Assembly (NCBI GenBank): GCA_030442035.1
Contig: JAUJEA010000001.1
Span: forward strand, 961,559 to 1,025,558
Origin: Splendidivirga corallicola
GTDB taxonomy: Bacteria; Bacteroidota; Bacteroidia; Cytophagales; Cyclobacteriaceae
Length of the DNA stretch: 64,000 nt
Direction of reading: 5' to 3'
A model generated the notes under the pieces. That model worked only from the letters and a program-made list of their open reading frames with translations. It did not search any database and was not told the origin of the DNA. Below are positions 55,552-64,000 of the stretch, in pieces. The position numbers and the translations under genes were made by a program. How positions within the stretch are numbered: position 1 is the stretch's first letter; each line of letters starts with the position of its first letter.

Positions 55552-57897
55552 TTAGAGATTGTTTAAGTCTATTAGTTTCACTTCAACTCTTCTTCCTTCT
55601 TCTTTTTTCTCGTCTTCATTAGTCTGAGTTGCACCATACCCCTTTGCTACGATCCTTCTTCTCACAACACCCTTTTTATTGAAGTAATTGAGCACAGAAA
55701 TAGCTCTTTCATCAGAGAGTTTTCTGTTGTATTCCATATCTCCCTCCGCAGAAGCAAAGCCAGATATTTCTATTCCCAGGGCCTGGTGGTTTTTAAGATG
55801 ACCTAATATGGCATCTAGTTTGACTTTAAATTCATCCCTCAGCTTACTATTACCTTGATCAAAATATACTTTTGATATCTGGGACAGGAGTTTATCATCA
55901 TAATCCTTGGCTATCAGATCTTTTTTATTTCTCTGAACTTCAGCAAGTTCTGTCACAAACAAAGTAGGCAATGAATAAACAGTAGTTCCATCAATGGTTT
56001 TGGCTTCCAATTTACTGTCATCGGTTTCATCATAATAGTAGATCCTCCTGGCAGCCTCTATGTTTGAGTTCTCCAAATCATTAAAATCAATGGCATCAAT
56101 AGGATTTACGGAAAACATGATATCCAGTAAATACTCGTAAGCCGCTGTATCACCTGAACTAATAATACCATCCATGACATCATAAAGATCTATGCTATCA
56201 TTCGCAACCAGCATGGCATCGTTAACCTTTCTGGGTTGGGCTTTTTCACCCTTCTTAGTGTCATAAAAGGCATTTCTAACATCTACTTCCTGCCCTACTA
56301 CCACACCAAAGTGTTCAATTGTTTTGAGATGTATTTGTTGGTAGAGTTCATAGAAATAATCCTGATTAGGAACATTTACATTTAAAGTGTACGGCAAATA
56401 ACCATCCGACTCAATGACCATATCATAATTTTCTCCCGGAGGGAAAATGATCAAATAATTTCCTGTTTCCTTATTTGGGTTATAGACGTAATCAACCTTT
56501 TTATTGGTTTTCTTATTGATTACCTTGATTTTAGTTGGAACGGGCTTAAGGTCTTCCCCTGCTAAAATTCTTCCTTTTATTAAAGTTAAAGGAATATTTC
56601 TTTCAGACTCAGGCATATCCATAGAATAGATATCTTGTAGTCCCTTACCTCCTTTTCTATCGGATGAAAAGTAAGCTTTGCTTCCATCTGCTGTTAATGT
56701 AAAATAATTATCATTAGCAGTGGTATTGATTGGATAGCCCATATTCTTGGGTTCAATCCATTTCTGACCTAAAAAAACGGTTTTAAAAATATCATTACCA
56801 CCAATTGAATTTTCCCCGTTGGAGGTAAAGAAAAGTGTTTTACCATCAGGATGTATGAAAGGAGCGTCTTCATCGGCTTTACTATTTACGGTAGGTCCCA
56901 AATTCTTAACATTACCCCAATTACCGTTTTCCTGTTTCTCAGCTTTGTAGATATCCATACCACCATATCCACCGGATCGGTTACTGGCGAAATATATTGT
57001 TTTTCCATCTGGTGTCAGACTAGCAGTACTTTCCAGAAAATTTGAGTTGATTCCTCTGTCCAAGGGAACCGGTTGCGACCAACCCTCCGCTTTTTTATTC
57101 AGTTTATAAAGATTTCCTGTATTGTTTACATCTCCTACAAATACCAACATGCGCTCACCATCATGAGAAATACCCGCGGTTCCAACGTTAAATTTAGATT
57201 TGATATCAACCATTTCAGGTTCAGTCCAGCTTCCTCCTAGATTTTGGTAAGAAACATATATTTCCTCAATAAACTCCTGGCTGGAGCTCACTCTATCGGT
57301 GTTCGGTCTGAGCACCGTAAACGCCATGACACTTTGATCAGCTGCCACTACCGGATTGTATTCGGTAAACTCAGAATTTATTGGTTTATGAAAGCTCTGG
57401 ATATTTACATCTTTAGGATTCCCAATAGCTAGCAATGCGTTTTTGCAGATTTTCAATTTAAAGTTTACCTTTTTAATTTCCTTTTTATTATAGGAATCCA
57501 GGCTCTTTTTATACTTTTCAAAACTTGCTATCGCTTCCTCAATCTTTTCATCTTTATGATAAAGTTCACCTAGCTCGTAGAATATAATATTTGGAATATT
57601 CTGATCTTTCCCGGCAACGGCCTTTTTTAAAAATGGAATTCCCTTTACTCTGTTACTAAGATCATCCTCATGATAATAGCAAAGGCCAATTTCGTAATTC
57701 ACAATTGGGTCAGTGGATTGCCCGCCGGTTGCTTCAAGAAATGTTTTCAACGCTTCTTTATAATTACGAACTCTAAACAACTTCTCTGCCTTGGTTATCA
57801 ATTTACTATTGCTTTCAGTGTTTTGTGCTTCTGTCTGAAAAGTAATACAAACAGTTGCAGCAATGATAAAAGCTGTTACGAATATTCTTTTTAGCAT
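55552..57897 (-). CDS. PorE-like protein: TPR, PD40 propeller, carboxypeptidase-regulatory-like and OmpA domains
   Basis: A 781-residue protein with a signal peptide at residues 1-24. Domains in order: TPR repeats (about 33-150), a PD40/WD40-like propeller (about 190-430, with motifs such as TPDGKTIYFASNRSGGYGGMDIYKA and HPDGKTLFFTSNG), a carboxypeptidase-regulatory-like sandwich (about 440-530), a linker, and an OmpA domain (about 675-775). This is the layout of T9SS PorE-type proteins, which tie the secretion machine to peptidoglycan. The Asp that contacts DAP in OmpA is Ser here (SGFASAEG), while the Arg (DERA) is kept. It is close to PorP/SprF. Confidence 0.85.
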   Translation of the reverse strand: MLKRIFVTAFIIAATVCITFQTEAQNTESNSKLITKAEKLFRVRNYKEALKTFLEATGGQSTDPIVNYEIGLCYYHEDDLSNRVKGIPFLKKAVAGKDQNIPNIIFYELGELYHKDEKIEEAIASFEKYKKSLDSYNKKEIKKVNFKLKICKNALLAIGNPKDVNIQSFHKPINSEFTEYNPVVAADQSVMAFTVLRPNTDRVSSSQEFIEEIYVSYQNLGGSWTEPEMVDIKSKFNVGTAGISHDGERMLVFVGDVNNTGNLYKLNKKAEGWSQPVPLDRGINSNFLESTASLTPDGKTIYFASNRSGGYGGMDIYKAEKQENGNWGNVKNLGPTVNSKADEDAPFIHPDGKTLFFTSNGENSIGGNDIFKTVFLGQKWIEPKNMGYPINTTANDNYFTLTADGSKAYFSSDRKGGKGLQDIYSMDMPESERNIPLTLIKGRILAGEDLKPVPTKIKVINKKTNKKVDYVYNPNKETGNYLIIFPPGENYDMVIESDGYLPYTLNVNVPNQDYFYELYQQIHLKTIEHFGVVVGQEVDVRNAFYDTKKGEKAQPRKVNDAMLVANDSIDLYDVMDGIISSGDTAAYEYLLDIMFSVNPIDAIDFNDLENSNIEAARRIYYYDETDDSKLEAKTIDGTTVYSLPTLFVTELAEVQRNKKDLIAKDYDDKLLSQISKVYFDQGNSKLRDEFKVKLDAILGHLKNHQALGIEISGFASAEGDMEYNRKLSDERAISVLNYFNKKGVVRRRIVAKGYGATQTNEDEKKEEGRRVEVKLIDLNNL

Positions 57898-57928
57898 AGC
57901 TAAACCTCGATTAGTTGATGATAATCAC

Positions 57929-57936
57929 CAAAACTA
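57929..57936 (-). promoter_or_regulatory. -7 element of the PorE-like gene promoter
   Basis: On the minus strand this reads TAGTTTTG, a full TAnnTTTG match 31 bases before the start. CTT replaces TTG at the expected 19-base spacing. The leader would be about 25 nt. Confidence 0.4.
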
Positions 57937-57996
57937 AGTGGTTTAGAGCTAAATAAAGAGTTATTTTAAAATCGAAACTTACAGGGATAAGAAAAT

Positions 57997-59247
57997 CTAT
58001 TTAGCTTGATTTTGGATGATTTCTATGGCTTCCAACCTTTGTAAAAGTGGTGGATGAGAATAATTAAAGAATACATACAAACTGTGAGGCAATAGATTGC
58101 TAAGGTTATTTACCGATAGTTTTTTCAAAGCTATCTGAAGCGCTTGACCGTTAAATGTGGTCGTTGCAAATGCATCTGCTTCAAACTCATTTTTTCTGCT
58201 AAGAATATTCATTAACAGGCCAGTTACTTTGGAAATAGGCGAATACAATATTGCAAATGCTATCAAATTCAAATGTATGGCTGTTTGGGTACCATTAAGA
58301 GCCAGTGATAATTCTTGATTGAATATCATAAAAGACATGATGAACAACATGACTCCTATCTGCAACACAGAAAATATGAAACCAAAAATGATATGTTTTT
58401 TCTTGTAATGTCCAACTTCATGTGCCAAAACAGCTACTAATTCTTCAACCGAATGATTTTTTATTAAGGTATCGTAAAGCACAATTTTTTTCTTCTTACC
58501 AATACCTGAGAAAAATGCATTGGCCTTAGAAGAGCGTTTTGAACCGTCAATAACGAAAATATTGTGTACCGGAAAATTAATCTTTTGACTATATGCCTTA
58601 ATTGCTTCCTTTAATTCGCCATCCTCAAGTGGTGTTAGTTTGTTGAATAGTGGAACAATAAGTGTTGTGTAAAACATATTAGTCAACAGAATAACGGCGG
58701 AAATCACTATCCAGAAATATATCCAGAAGTTCGCATCAAGCATATTGATTAGGTAAAGCAATATCCAAAGTATGCCACCACCTAAAACCAGGGTTAATAC
58801 ATAACCCTTTATTTTATCAAGTACAAAAGTCTTGGGCTTAGTCTTGTTAAATTCAAATTTTTCTTCGAGCACAAAAGTGCTGTACCACTGAAAAGGAATG
58901 GTTATGATGTCGGAAGCAAAAAATAAAACGGCAAAGAAAGCCAAAGCCAGTATAATTGGATCCTGAAAAAATGGTCTTAACCAACTATCCAATATTCCAA
59001 ATCCTCCTCCGTACAACATGAAAAATGCCAGGGCAAAGCTAAAGGCAGAGGTAATAAAAGAGAATTTGGTCTGTGCCCTGTTATAAGCCAAAGATTTCAA
59101 ATATTTTTCTTCATCATAAATTCCCTTTAATGTGTTAGGGAGTTCATTCTTTTGGTTACTCAGATTCAAATAATCTAATACTCTGTCTAAAAGAAAATCA
59201 GCAGATATTATGACAATGATAATAGTAAGAATCACACTTGCATCCAT
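57997..59247 (-). CDS. M48 family metallopeptidase (Ste24-like)
   Basis: A 416-residue integral membrane zinc protease. The site is His-Glu-Val-Gly-His in VLAHEVGHYKKKH, with a third ligand in NEFEADAFA. At least seven hydrophobic helices flank it. It is related to the CAAX prenyl protease Ste24 and may act in membrane protein quality control. It lies between the PorE-like and PorP/SprF genes and on the same strand. Whether they are co-transcribed is unclear (gaps of 99 and 147 bases). Confidence 0.85.
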   Translation of the reverse strand: MDASVILTIIIVIISADFLLDRVLDYLNLSNQKNELPNTLKGIYDEEKYLKSLAYNRAQTKFSFITSAFSFALAFFMLYGGGFGILDSWLRPFFQDPIILALAFFAVLFFASDIITIPFQWYSTFVLEEKFEFNKTKPKTFVLDKIKGYVLTLVLGGGILWILLYLINMLDANFWIYFWIVISAVILLTNMFYTTLIVPLFNKLTPLEDGELKEAIKAYSQKINFPVHNIFVIDGSKRSSKANAFFSGIGKKKKIVLYDTLIKNHSVEELVAVLAHEVGHYKKKHIIFGFIFSVLQIGVMLFIMSFMIFNQELSLALNGTQTAIHLNLIAFAILYSPISKVTGLLMNILSRKNEFEADAFATTTFNGQALQIALKKLSVNNLSNLLPHSLYVFFNYSHPPLLQRLEAIEIIQNQAK

Positions 59248-59394
59248 TAATGTGAAGTTAAAGAATCAATGGCTTACCAAAAAGTCTGGTTGTAGAAATT
59301 TCTGGAAGTGACCTAAAATTTAGTCACAAATCACAAACGATTATGGCTAAAGTGAAAATTAGAAGCTTCTCAACAAGTGATCCTGCTTATTTTC

Positions 59395-60426
59395 TTAGAA
59401 TTTTGGACAAGGTATCTGACGTGTATTCTTAGGTGGTTTTCTGGGATCTCTAAGACAGAAATTGTAGCTAATGGAAACTTCATGGGCACCACCGCTTGAG
59501 ATACCAAGATCTGAAAGTGTGTAGTCAAAACTATAACCAATATGCATTCCATTTGAGGAGAATCCGATCAAGGCTATAGCAGATTCATTGTTTGGAAAAC
59601 CTTCTAAGGACTTAACTGGTAATCCACGGTACGTCAATCCAAATACGATAGGTTCTAATGTGATATATACACCAAGGTCCAATTGATCAAAATTACCCTG
59701 GGTCTTATACTGAACTGTTGGAGTAATACTTCTTTCCCGTCTTTTAGGAATAATTCCTTTCGAATAAACAGCTTTTGGTAAATTGATTTTATAACCGGCA
59801 TGAACTGAAAACTTTCTTGGTAATGGGCTCGATCCATCTTCCAACAAGGACTGATCTGGCTCAGTTAAATGGCTTGCCGCAAAACCTATCCAGAAATTTT
59901 GTGTATATGCCAAAACCCCAGCTCCAAAATCGAAATAACCCGTATTACCTACATTCAAAGGTTCACTGGTCAATGGATTAATAACATTACCATCTGCGTC
60001 AAATTGATCTCCAAATGTCAATCTGGAGAAATCCAGATCTCTGAAAGTATATCCTGCGGAAATACCAGGTCTGATCGTTACGAACTCGTTAATATTTAAC
60101 TGATAGGCATAATTCAATGTAACACTTGTAGAATTCAGACCAGCCAATCCTTCCCTGTCATTACTGATCAATAACCCAACCCCGCTATTGTAATCTTCAA
60201 AGAAGTAATCTACATAAGCTGCCGTAGTGACAAAGGAAGCTGGAATTGCGGGCCATTGATTACGATAGTTCAATCCTGCTCTGCCACAACCTGTTGAACC
60301 GGTAAAAGCCGGATTCAGGTAAAGTGGAGCGGCATAAAATTGAGAGAATTGAGGATCTTGTGCCTTCACCTCAGTTGATCCAACCACAGCTATCAAAATC
60401 AAACAAACTAGGGAAAATCTTTGCAT
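59395..60426 (-). CDS. PorP/SprF family type IX secretion outer membrane protein
   Basis: A 343-residue exported protein with a signal peptide at residues 1-23. The first part has the family pattern DPQFSQFYAAPLYLNPAFTG, and the rest is a 12-14 strand beta-barrel (VGLLISNDREGLAGLNSTSVTLNYAYQL, FDFGAGVLAYTQNFWIGFAASHL, and a C-terminal NGMHIGYSFDYTLSDLG). SprF-type proteins help export and attach specific cargo such as SprB. The gene is divergent from the propeller/PKD giant, a pairing seen for T9SS type B cargo, so they may be a dedicated pair. Confidence 0.88.
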   Translation of the reverse strand: MQRFSLVCLILIAVVGSTEVKAQDPQFSQFYAAPLYLNPAFTGSTGCGRAGLNYRNQWPAIPASFVTTAAYVDYFFEDYNSGVGLLISNDREGLAGLNSTSVTLNYAYQLNINEFVTIRPGISAGYTFRDLDFSRLTFGDQFDADGNVINPLTSEPLNVGNTGYFDFGAGVLAYTQNFWIGFAASHLTEPDQSLLEDGSSPLPRKFSVHAGYKINLPKAVYSKGIIPKRRERSITPTVQYKTQGNFDQLDLGVYITLEPIVFGLTYRGLPVKSLEGFPNNESAIALIGFSSNGMHIGYSFDYTLSDLGISSGGAHEVSISYNFCLRDPRKPPKNTRQIPCPKF

Positions 60427-60632
60427 GTAGTAAAAGAAATAATATGGTTAGCGAAGATAAATAGAAAATTAATTTTTATTTATAAAGCGTAATATAAAGA
60501 GAAAAATTGTCAGATTATAAACGATATTTTCCCGGTTTAATATATTATTTTCGTAAAAAAAGATACAAATCACCCTGTTTTTTACGTATTAGTACAAGAG
60601 AAAATAAATACAAAAACTTTAAAGCAAGTGTA

Positions 60633-63600
60633 ATGGGCAAGAGATTTTTACCTGGCAAAGGCGTGTATGTGATCGTAGGCTTAGTGTTTATTCTGAACAT
60701 TCAAAATTCCTATGCACAAGGATTTTACGACTACAACTGGTATTTCGGTAACTCCAGAGAAGGGATTATCTTCAACAAGTTCAATACCGATCCTTTGCGC
60801 ATCAACGATCAAAGTGTCCCATTTGGGGATGGCGGAAGTGCAGTTGCAACGGATCATATAACAGGCGATTTGCTTTTTTATTCCGATGGGCAGGATGTAT
60901 ATGATGCATCTCACAATGTTATGTCCAATGGAAATGGTGTTGGAACCGGTGCAGGTGGTAACCAACCGGTGGTGATCAGCCCGGTGCCGGGTCAGCAAGG
61001 TATGTACTATTTATTCACAAATAGTGCTAGCTTTAATACACCAGGTGAAATTAGGTACTCCATCATAGACATGAATGCTCAAGGCAATGCCGGTGCTGGT
61101 CAACCTCCTCTGGGAGAAGTTGTGGGTGGAAGTAAAAATATCGCAACAGGGATACTCAATACAGCTGAAGGAATGATCGTCATAGCAGGTGGTAGTCCAC
61201 CCGTATTTTGGTTGATCGTTCAGAATCAAGTTAGTGGGGAGGTGACCTCTTACAGGATCCAGGCAGGAGCTAGTTTTACAAATACAAGTTCCGCTATTTT
61301 TCCAACTCCTCCTCCTATTGTAGCCAACTTCTCATATAGCAATGCTGCAGGGAAAATCGCCATGGCACCTCAAGAAGCCAATAAAAACATTGTTTTGTTA
61401 GACTTCGATATTGGGACCGGTATTTTAACATTGGATACAACTGTTCCCAACTCAGCTGTAAATGATGGTTTCCCTACTGAAGCCATTTACGATACCGAAT
61501 GGTCACCGGATGGTACCAAGTTATATATCTCGAGACATGGAAATACTACTGCTCCCGGTGCTACGGGAGATCTCTATCAGTTTGATCTGAACAATACCTC
61601 TATCAGTCTGACCTCTCTGATTGGAGGGCCAATTTATCGAAGTTATGGCTTGAAGAGGGGGCCGGATAATCGTATTTATCATTTATATCAGACAAACCTA
61701 GCGGGTTCCATAGTTATGGGAAGGATCAACTTCCCTGATAGTGCAGCTGCCAGTATAGGATATGAAACTTCACCATTGGCAGGACCTTCATTTGTTTCCA
61801 GACAGTTTCCTGAGTTCGCTTATCCTGATGAGATAATGCTAAATCCAATTAGTTTTATGTATTTGGACAGCTGTCAAAACACTGCAACTAAGTTTTTTCC
61901 TCAATTTGATGATGAGCCGCAGCCGGAGAATTTCAGATGGGATTTTGGAGATGGTCAAACTTCTAATGCACAATCACCCAATTACACTTATCAGGCTCCG
62001 GGCAATTATAATGTGACCCTGGAAGTAACCGTTGATGGTGAGATCGAAACTTTCAGTCAGATGGTTCAGATCTTTCAAAATGATCTCATGGCAGATTTAG
62101 GAAATGATACTACTATTTGTCCTGGTGAAACATTAGTCCTGGACCCAAGCCCTCAGGGAGGCTCCGGTAGCTTTGCCTATGGCTGGTCTACCGGTGAAAA
62201 TACTTCCACAATTACAGTTGATTCTGCGGGAACTTATTGGGTAGTAGTTACTGATTTGAGTACTGGATGTGATGCTTATGATGCTATTGAGGTACGTGTA
62301 TTCGGAAACGAGGAGCAAAAGGCAAATTACTGGTATTTCGGACAGAATGCTGGAATTGACTTTAATGAAATGCCACCAGTTCCGTTAAGTGATGGCGCCC
62401 AAAATGCACCTGAAGGTGTTGCAACGGTTTCCGATGTTAATGGCGATTTACTTTTTTATACAGATGGACAAACGGTATATAACCGGGATCATGCTGTGAT
62501 GTTAAATGGAGATAACATCGGGGGCGATCCCACGGCTACACAATCCACCATTATTGTGGAGTTTCCCGGGGATGAAACAATGTTCTACATTTTTACTACT
62601 GACGAAGCTTACGGAGACCTGACTTTCAATCTTAACTATTCTGTTGTTGACCTAAAAGAAGATGCCCCCAGAGGAGCTGTTACTATAAAAAACAAACCTT
62701 TATTTGCTGAAAGCACAGAAAGGATCACAGGTACGAATGGAGGTGGTTTCACATGGTTAATGGCTCACGAATACGGAAACAACTCTTTCCGAGCTTATCC
62801 GATAGATTCAACTGGTATTGGAACTCCTGTCATTTCCTCAGTAGGTTCTGTTCACAATAAATCCGTAGAAACAAATGCCTGGGGATATATGAAATTTTCC
62901 ACGGACAATTCAAAACTTGCTGTGGCTCTTCCCGGAAATCCAAATTTGGTAGAGATATTTGATTTTGATGTGAACACAGGTGAGGTATCTAATCCTATAC
63001 AACTGGATGTCATGGAACCGTTACCATCCTATGTCTATGGGCTGGAATTCTCTCCGGGAGGAAATAAATTATACGTAACAGTTAACGGTAATCCTTCACC
63101 ATCCAAACTCAAGGAATATTATTTTGATTCTTTAAGGACCAGAATAGAATTCCTTGGTGAAACAGTTGAAAATGCCTCCTTGGGAGCTATTCAATTTGCA
63201 CCGGACGGACAAATATATGTTGCAGTTGATGGAGCGGGTTCCCTTGGTACAATAAGTGCCAACGAAGATACCACACAGGTGTCAGCATTTAATGTAGCAG
63301 GATTTGCCTTGGCTGGTGGAACAACAAGTCGACTAGGATTACCTAATTTCATCCAGACCATTATACCACCTACCATGGATCCAACCATGTCGGTAACGCA
63401 AGCCTGTGCAGGACAGGAAACTCAATTCTCGGCGAGTGGTGTAACTCCTGACATCGATGAGTTCTTCTGGACCTTTGGGGATGGCAATACATCAAATGAC
63501 CAAAACCCAATGCATACCTATGCTTCTCCCGGAACCTATAATGTAGCGGTACAAATTACCAACAGATGTGGGTACGATACCACCTTAGTTCAAACCGTTG

Positions 63601-64000
63601 AAGCATTTGCACCACCAACTACACGAGCTCCGGAGACAATACCACTTTGTGATGGACCGGTACAGATCACAGCAAGTGATGATACAGATCCCACATTGAC
63701 TTTTGCCTGGATTTCTACTTCAGGCCAAACATTTGATACCAATATTATTACCGTTGATCAGCCAGGAACTTATACTGTAACAATTACGAATGGGAATGGA
63801 TGTACAACAACAGGAGACTTCCTGGTGGCTGATGGGCGACCGCTAGTAGATCTGGGGCCTGATCAAACTGTTTGTCAAAATGCTAATTTCCCCGATCTGG
63901 ATGCTAGTAACCCGGGAGCCAGCTTTGTATGGAGAATTGATGGTGCTGATCAGAGCAATAACAGCAGGTTACAAACTGTGGATACATCAGCACCCGGAAC
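60633..64000 (+). CDS. Giant secreted propeller/PKD protein, incomplete at the right edge
   Basis: An open frame of 1122 codons runs from ATG at 60633 to the edge of the window with no stop. The signal peptide is at residues 1-28 (ends SYAQ). A beta-propeller at about 28-390 (NWYFGNSREGIIFN, EWSPDGTKLYISRHG) is followed by a PKD domain (RWDFGDGQTSNAQSPNYTYQ) and an Ig-like domain with DLGNDTTICPG. The same set then begins again at about 565 (NYWYFGQNAGIDFN), with a second PKD near 935 and two more Ig-like domains. It probably ends with a T9SS type B sorting domain outside the window. Its own promoter should lie in 60427-60632. Confidence 0.85.
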   Translation, partial: MGKRFLPGKGVYVIVGLVFILNIQNSYAQGFYDYNWYFGNSREGIIFNKFNTDPLRINDQSVPFGDGGSAVATDHITGDLLFYSDGQDVYDASHNVMSNGNGVGTGAGGNQPVVISPVPGQQGMYYLFTNSASFNTPGEIRYSIIDMNAQGNAGAGQPPLGEVVGGSKNIATGILNTAEGMIVIAGGSPPVFWLIVQNQVSGEVTSYRIQAGASFTNTSSAIFPTPPPIVANFSYSNAAGKIAMAPQEANKNIVLLDFDIGTGILTLDTTVPNSAVNDGFPTEAIYDTEWSPDGTKLYISRHGNTTAPGATGDLYQFDLNNTSISLTSLIGGPIYRSYGLKRGPDNRIYHLYQTNLAGSIVMGRINFPDSAAASIGYETSPLAGPSFVSRQFPEFAYPDEIMLNPISFMYLDSCQNTATKFFPQFDDEPQPENFRWDFGDGQTSNAQSPNYTYQAPGNYNVTLEVTVDGEIETFSQMVQIFQNDLMADLGNDTTICPGETLVLDPSPQGGSGSFAYGWSTGENTSTITVDSAGTYWVVVTDLSTGCDAYDAIEVRVFGNEEQKANYWYFGQNAGIDFNEMPPVPLSDGAQNAPEGVATVSDVNGDLLFYTDGQTVYNRDHAVMLNGDNIGGDPTATQSTIIVEFPGDETMFYIFTTDEAYGDLTFNLNYSVVDLKEDAPRGAVTIKNKPLFAESTERITGTNGGGFTWLMAHEYGNNSFRAYPIDSTGIGTPVISSVGSVHNKSVETNAWGYMKFSTDNSKLAVALPGNPNLVEIFDFDVNTGEVSNPIQLDVMEPLPSYVYGLEFSPGGNKLYVTVNGNPSPSKLKEYYFDSLRTRIEFLGETVENASLGAIQFAPDGQIYVAVDGAGSLGTISANEDTTQVSAFNVAGFALAGGTTSRLGLPNFIQTIIPPTMDPTMSVTQACAGQETQFSASGVTPDIDEFFWTFGDGNTSNDQNPMHTYASPGTYNVAVQITNRCGYDTTLVQTVEAFAPPTTRAPETIPLCDGPVQITASDDTDPTLTFAWISTSGQTFDTNIITVDQPGTYTVTITNGNGCTTTGDFLVADGRPLVDLGPDQTVCQNANFPDLDASNPGASFVWRIDGADQSNNSRLQTVDTSAPG

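Overview
The window looks like a chromosomal segment of a gliding-type Bacteroidota bacterium, probably order Cytophagales. The evidence is type IX secretion system (T9SS) cargo with C-terminal sorting domains, a PorP/SprF protein, SprB repeats, the linked genes ligA-DUF6913-dapA and bamD-rpoZ-coaBC-DUF4835-recN, the Hc1-type small histone, promoter elements of the TAnnTTTG type and near absence of Shine-Dalgarno sequences. The A+T-rich composition fits. I found no rRNA, tRNA, CRISPR array, transposase or phage gene.

Layout. 1-6.6 kb: a truncated membrane-protein tail, a LamG-like T9SS cargo protein, a minus-strand operon of ECF sigma factor, single-pass membrane protein and two DUF4252 lipoprotein-like paralogues, then a small secreted protein and a DUF4097-like beta-repeat protein. 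6.8-16.7 kb: a thioredoxin-like protein, the 2232-residue protein with 27 SprB repeats and an OmpA peptidoglycan-binding end, and an unknown secreted protein. 16.8-22.5 kb: amidohydrolase, NlpC/P60-HNH pair, a carboxypeptidase-regulatory-like protein and an M1 aminopeptidase. 22.8-28 kb: ligA, DUF6913, dapA, the Hc1 histone and an alpha-oxoamine synthase for sphingolipid or sulfonolipid synthesis. 28.1-33.4 kb: accC, DUF1015, maf, then tilS and a cNMP-binding protein on the other strand. 33.5-42.9 kb: OstA-like protein, a T9SS cargo protein, the bamD-rpoZ-coaBC-DUF4835-recN run, fabI and ispE. 43.3-46.5 kb (minus): tgt, LptF/G permease and EamA transporter. 46.6-49 kb: glycosyltransferase, second ECF sigma factor, rsmG. 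49-53.3 kb: an untranslated, structured stretch with a possible micro-ORF, a DUF952 fusion, a glycerophosphate acyltransferase and gpsA. 53.4-64 kb: a BamA/TamA-like protein, a PorE-like TPR-PD40-OmpA protein, an M48 protease, PorP/SprF, and the start of a very large secreted propeller/PKD protein that leaves the window.

Taken together the window is rich in envelope biology: outer-membrane assembly (OstA-like, LptF/G, BamD, BamA/TamA-like), lipid synthesis (accC, fabI, acyltransferase, gpsA, alpha-oxoamine synthase) and surface display by T9SS (PorP/SprF, PorE-like, at least three cargo-like proteins). The points most worth a second look are the paired cysteine losses in the SprB array, the folded RNA with a 27-residue membrane micro-ORF at 49.3 kb, the PorP/SprF-cargo pair at the right end, and altered active or metal sites in CoaBC and Tgt.
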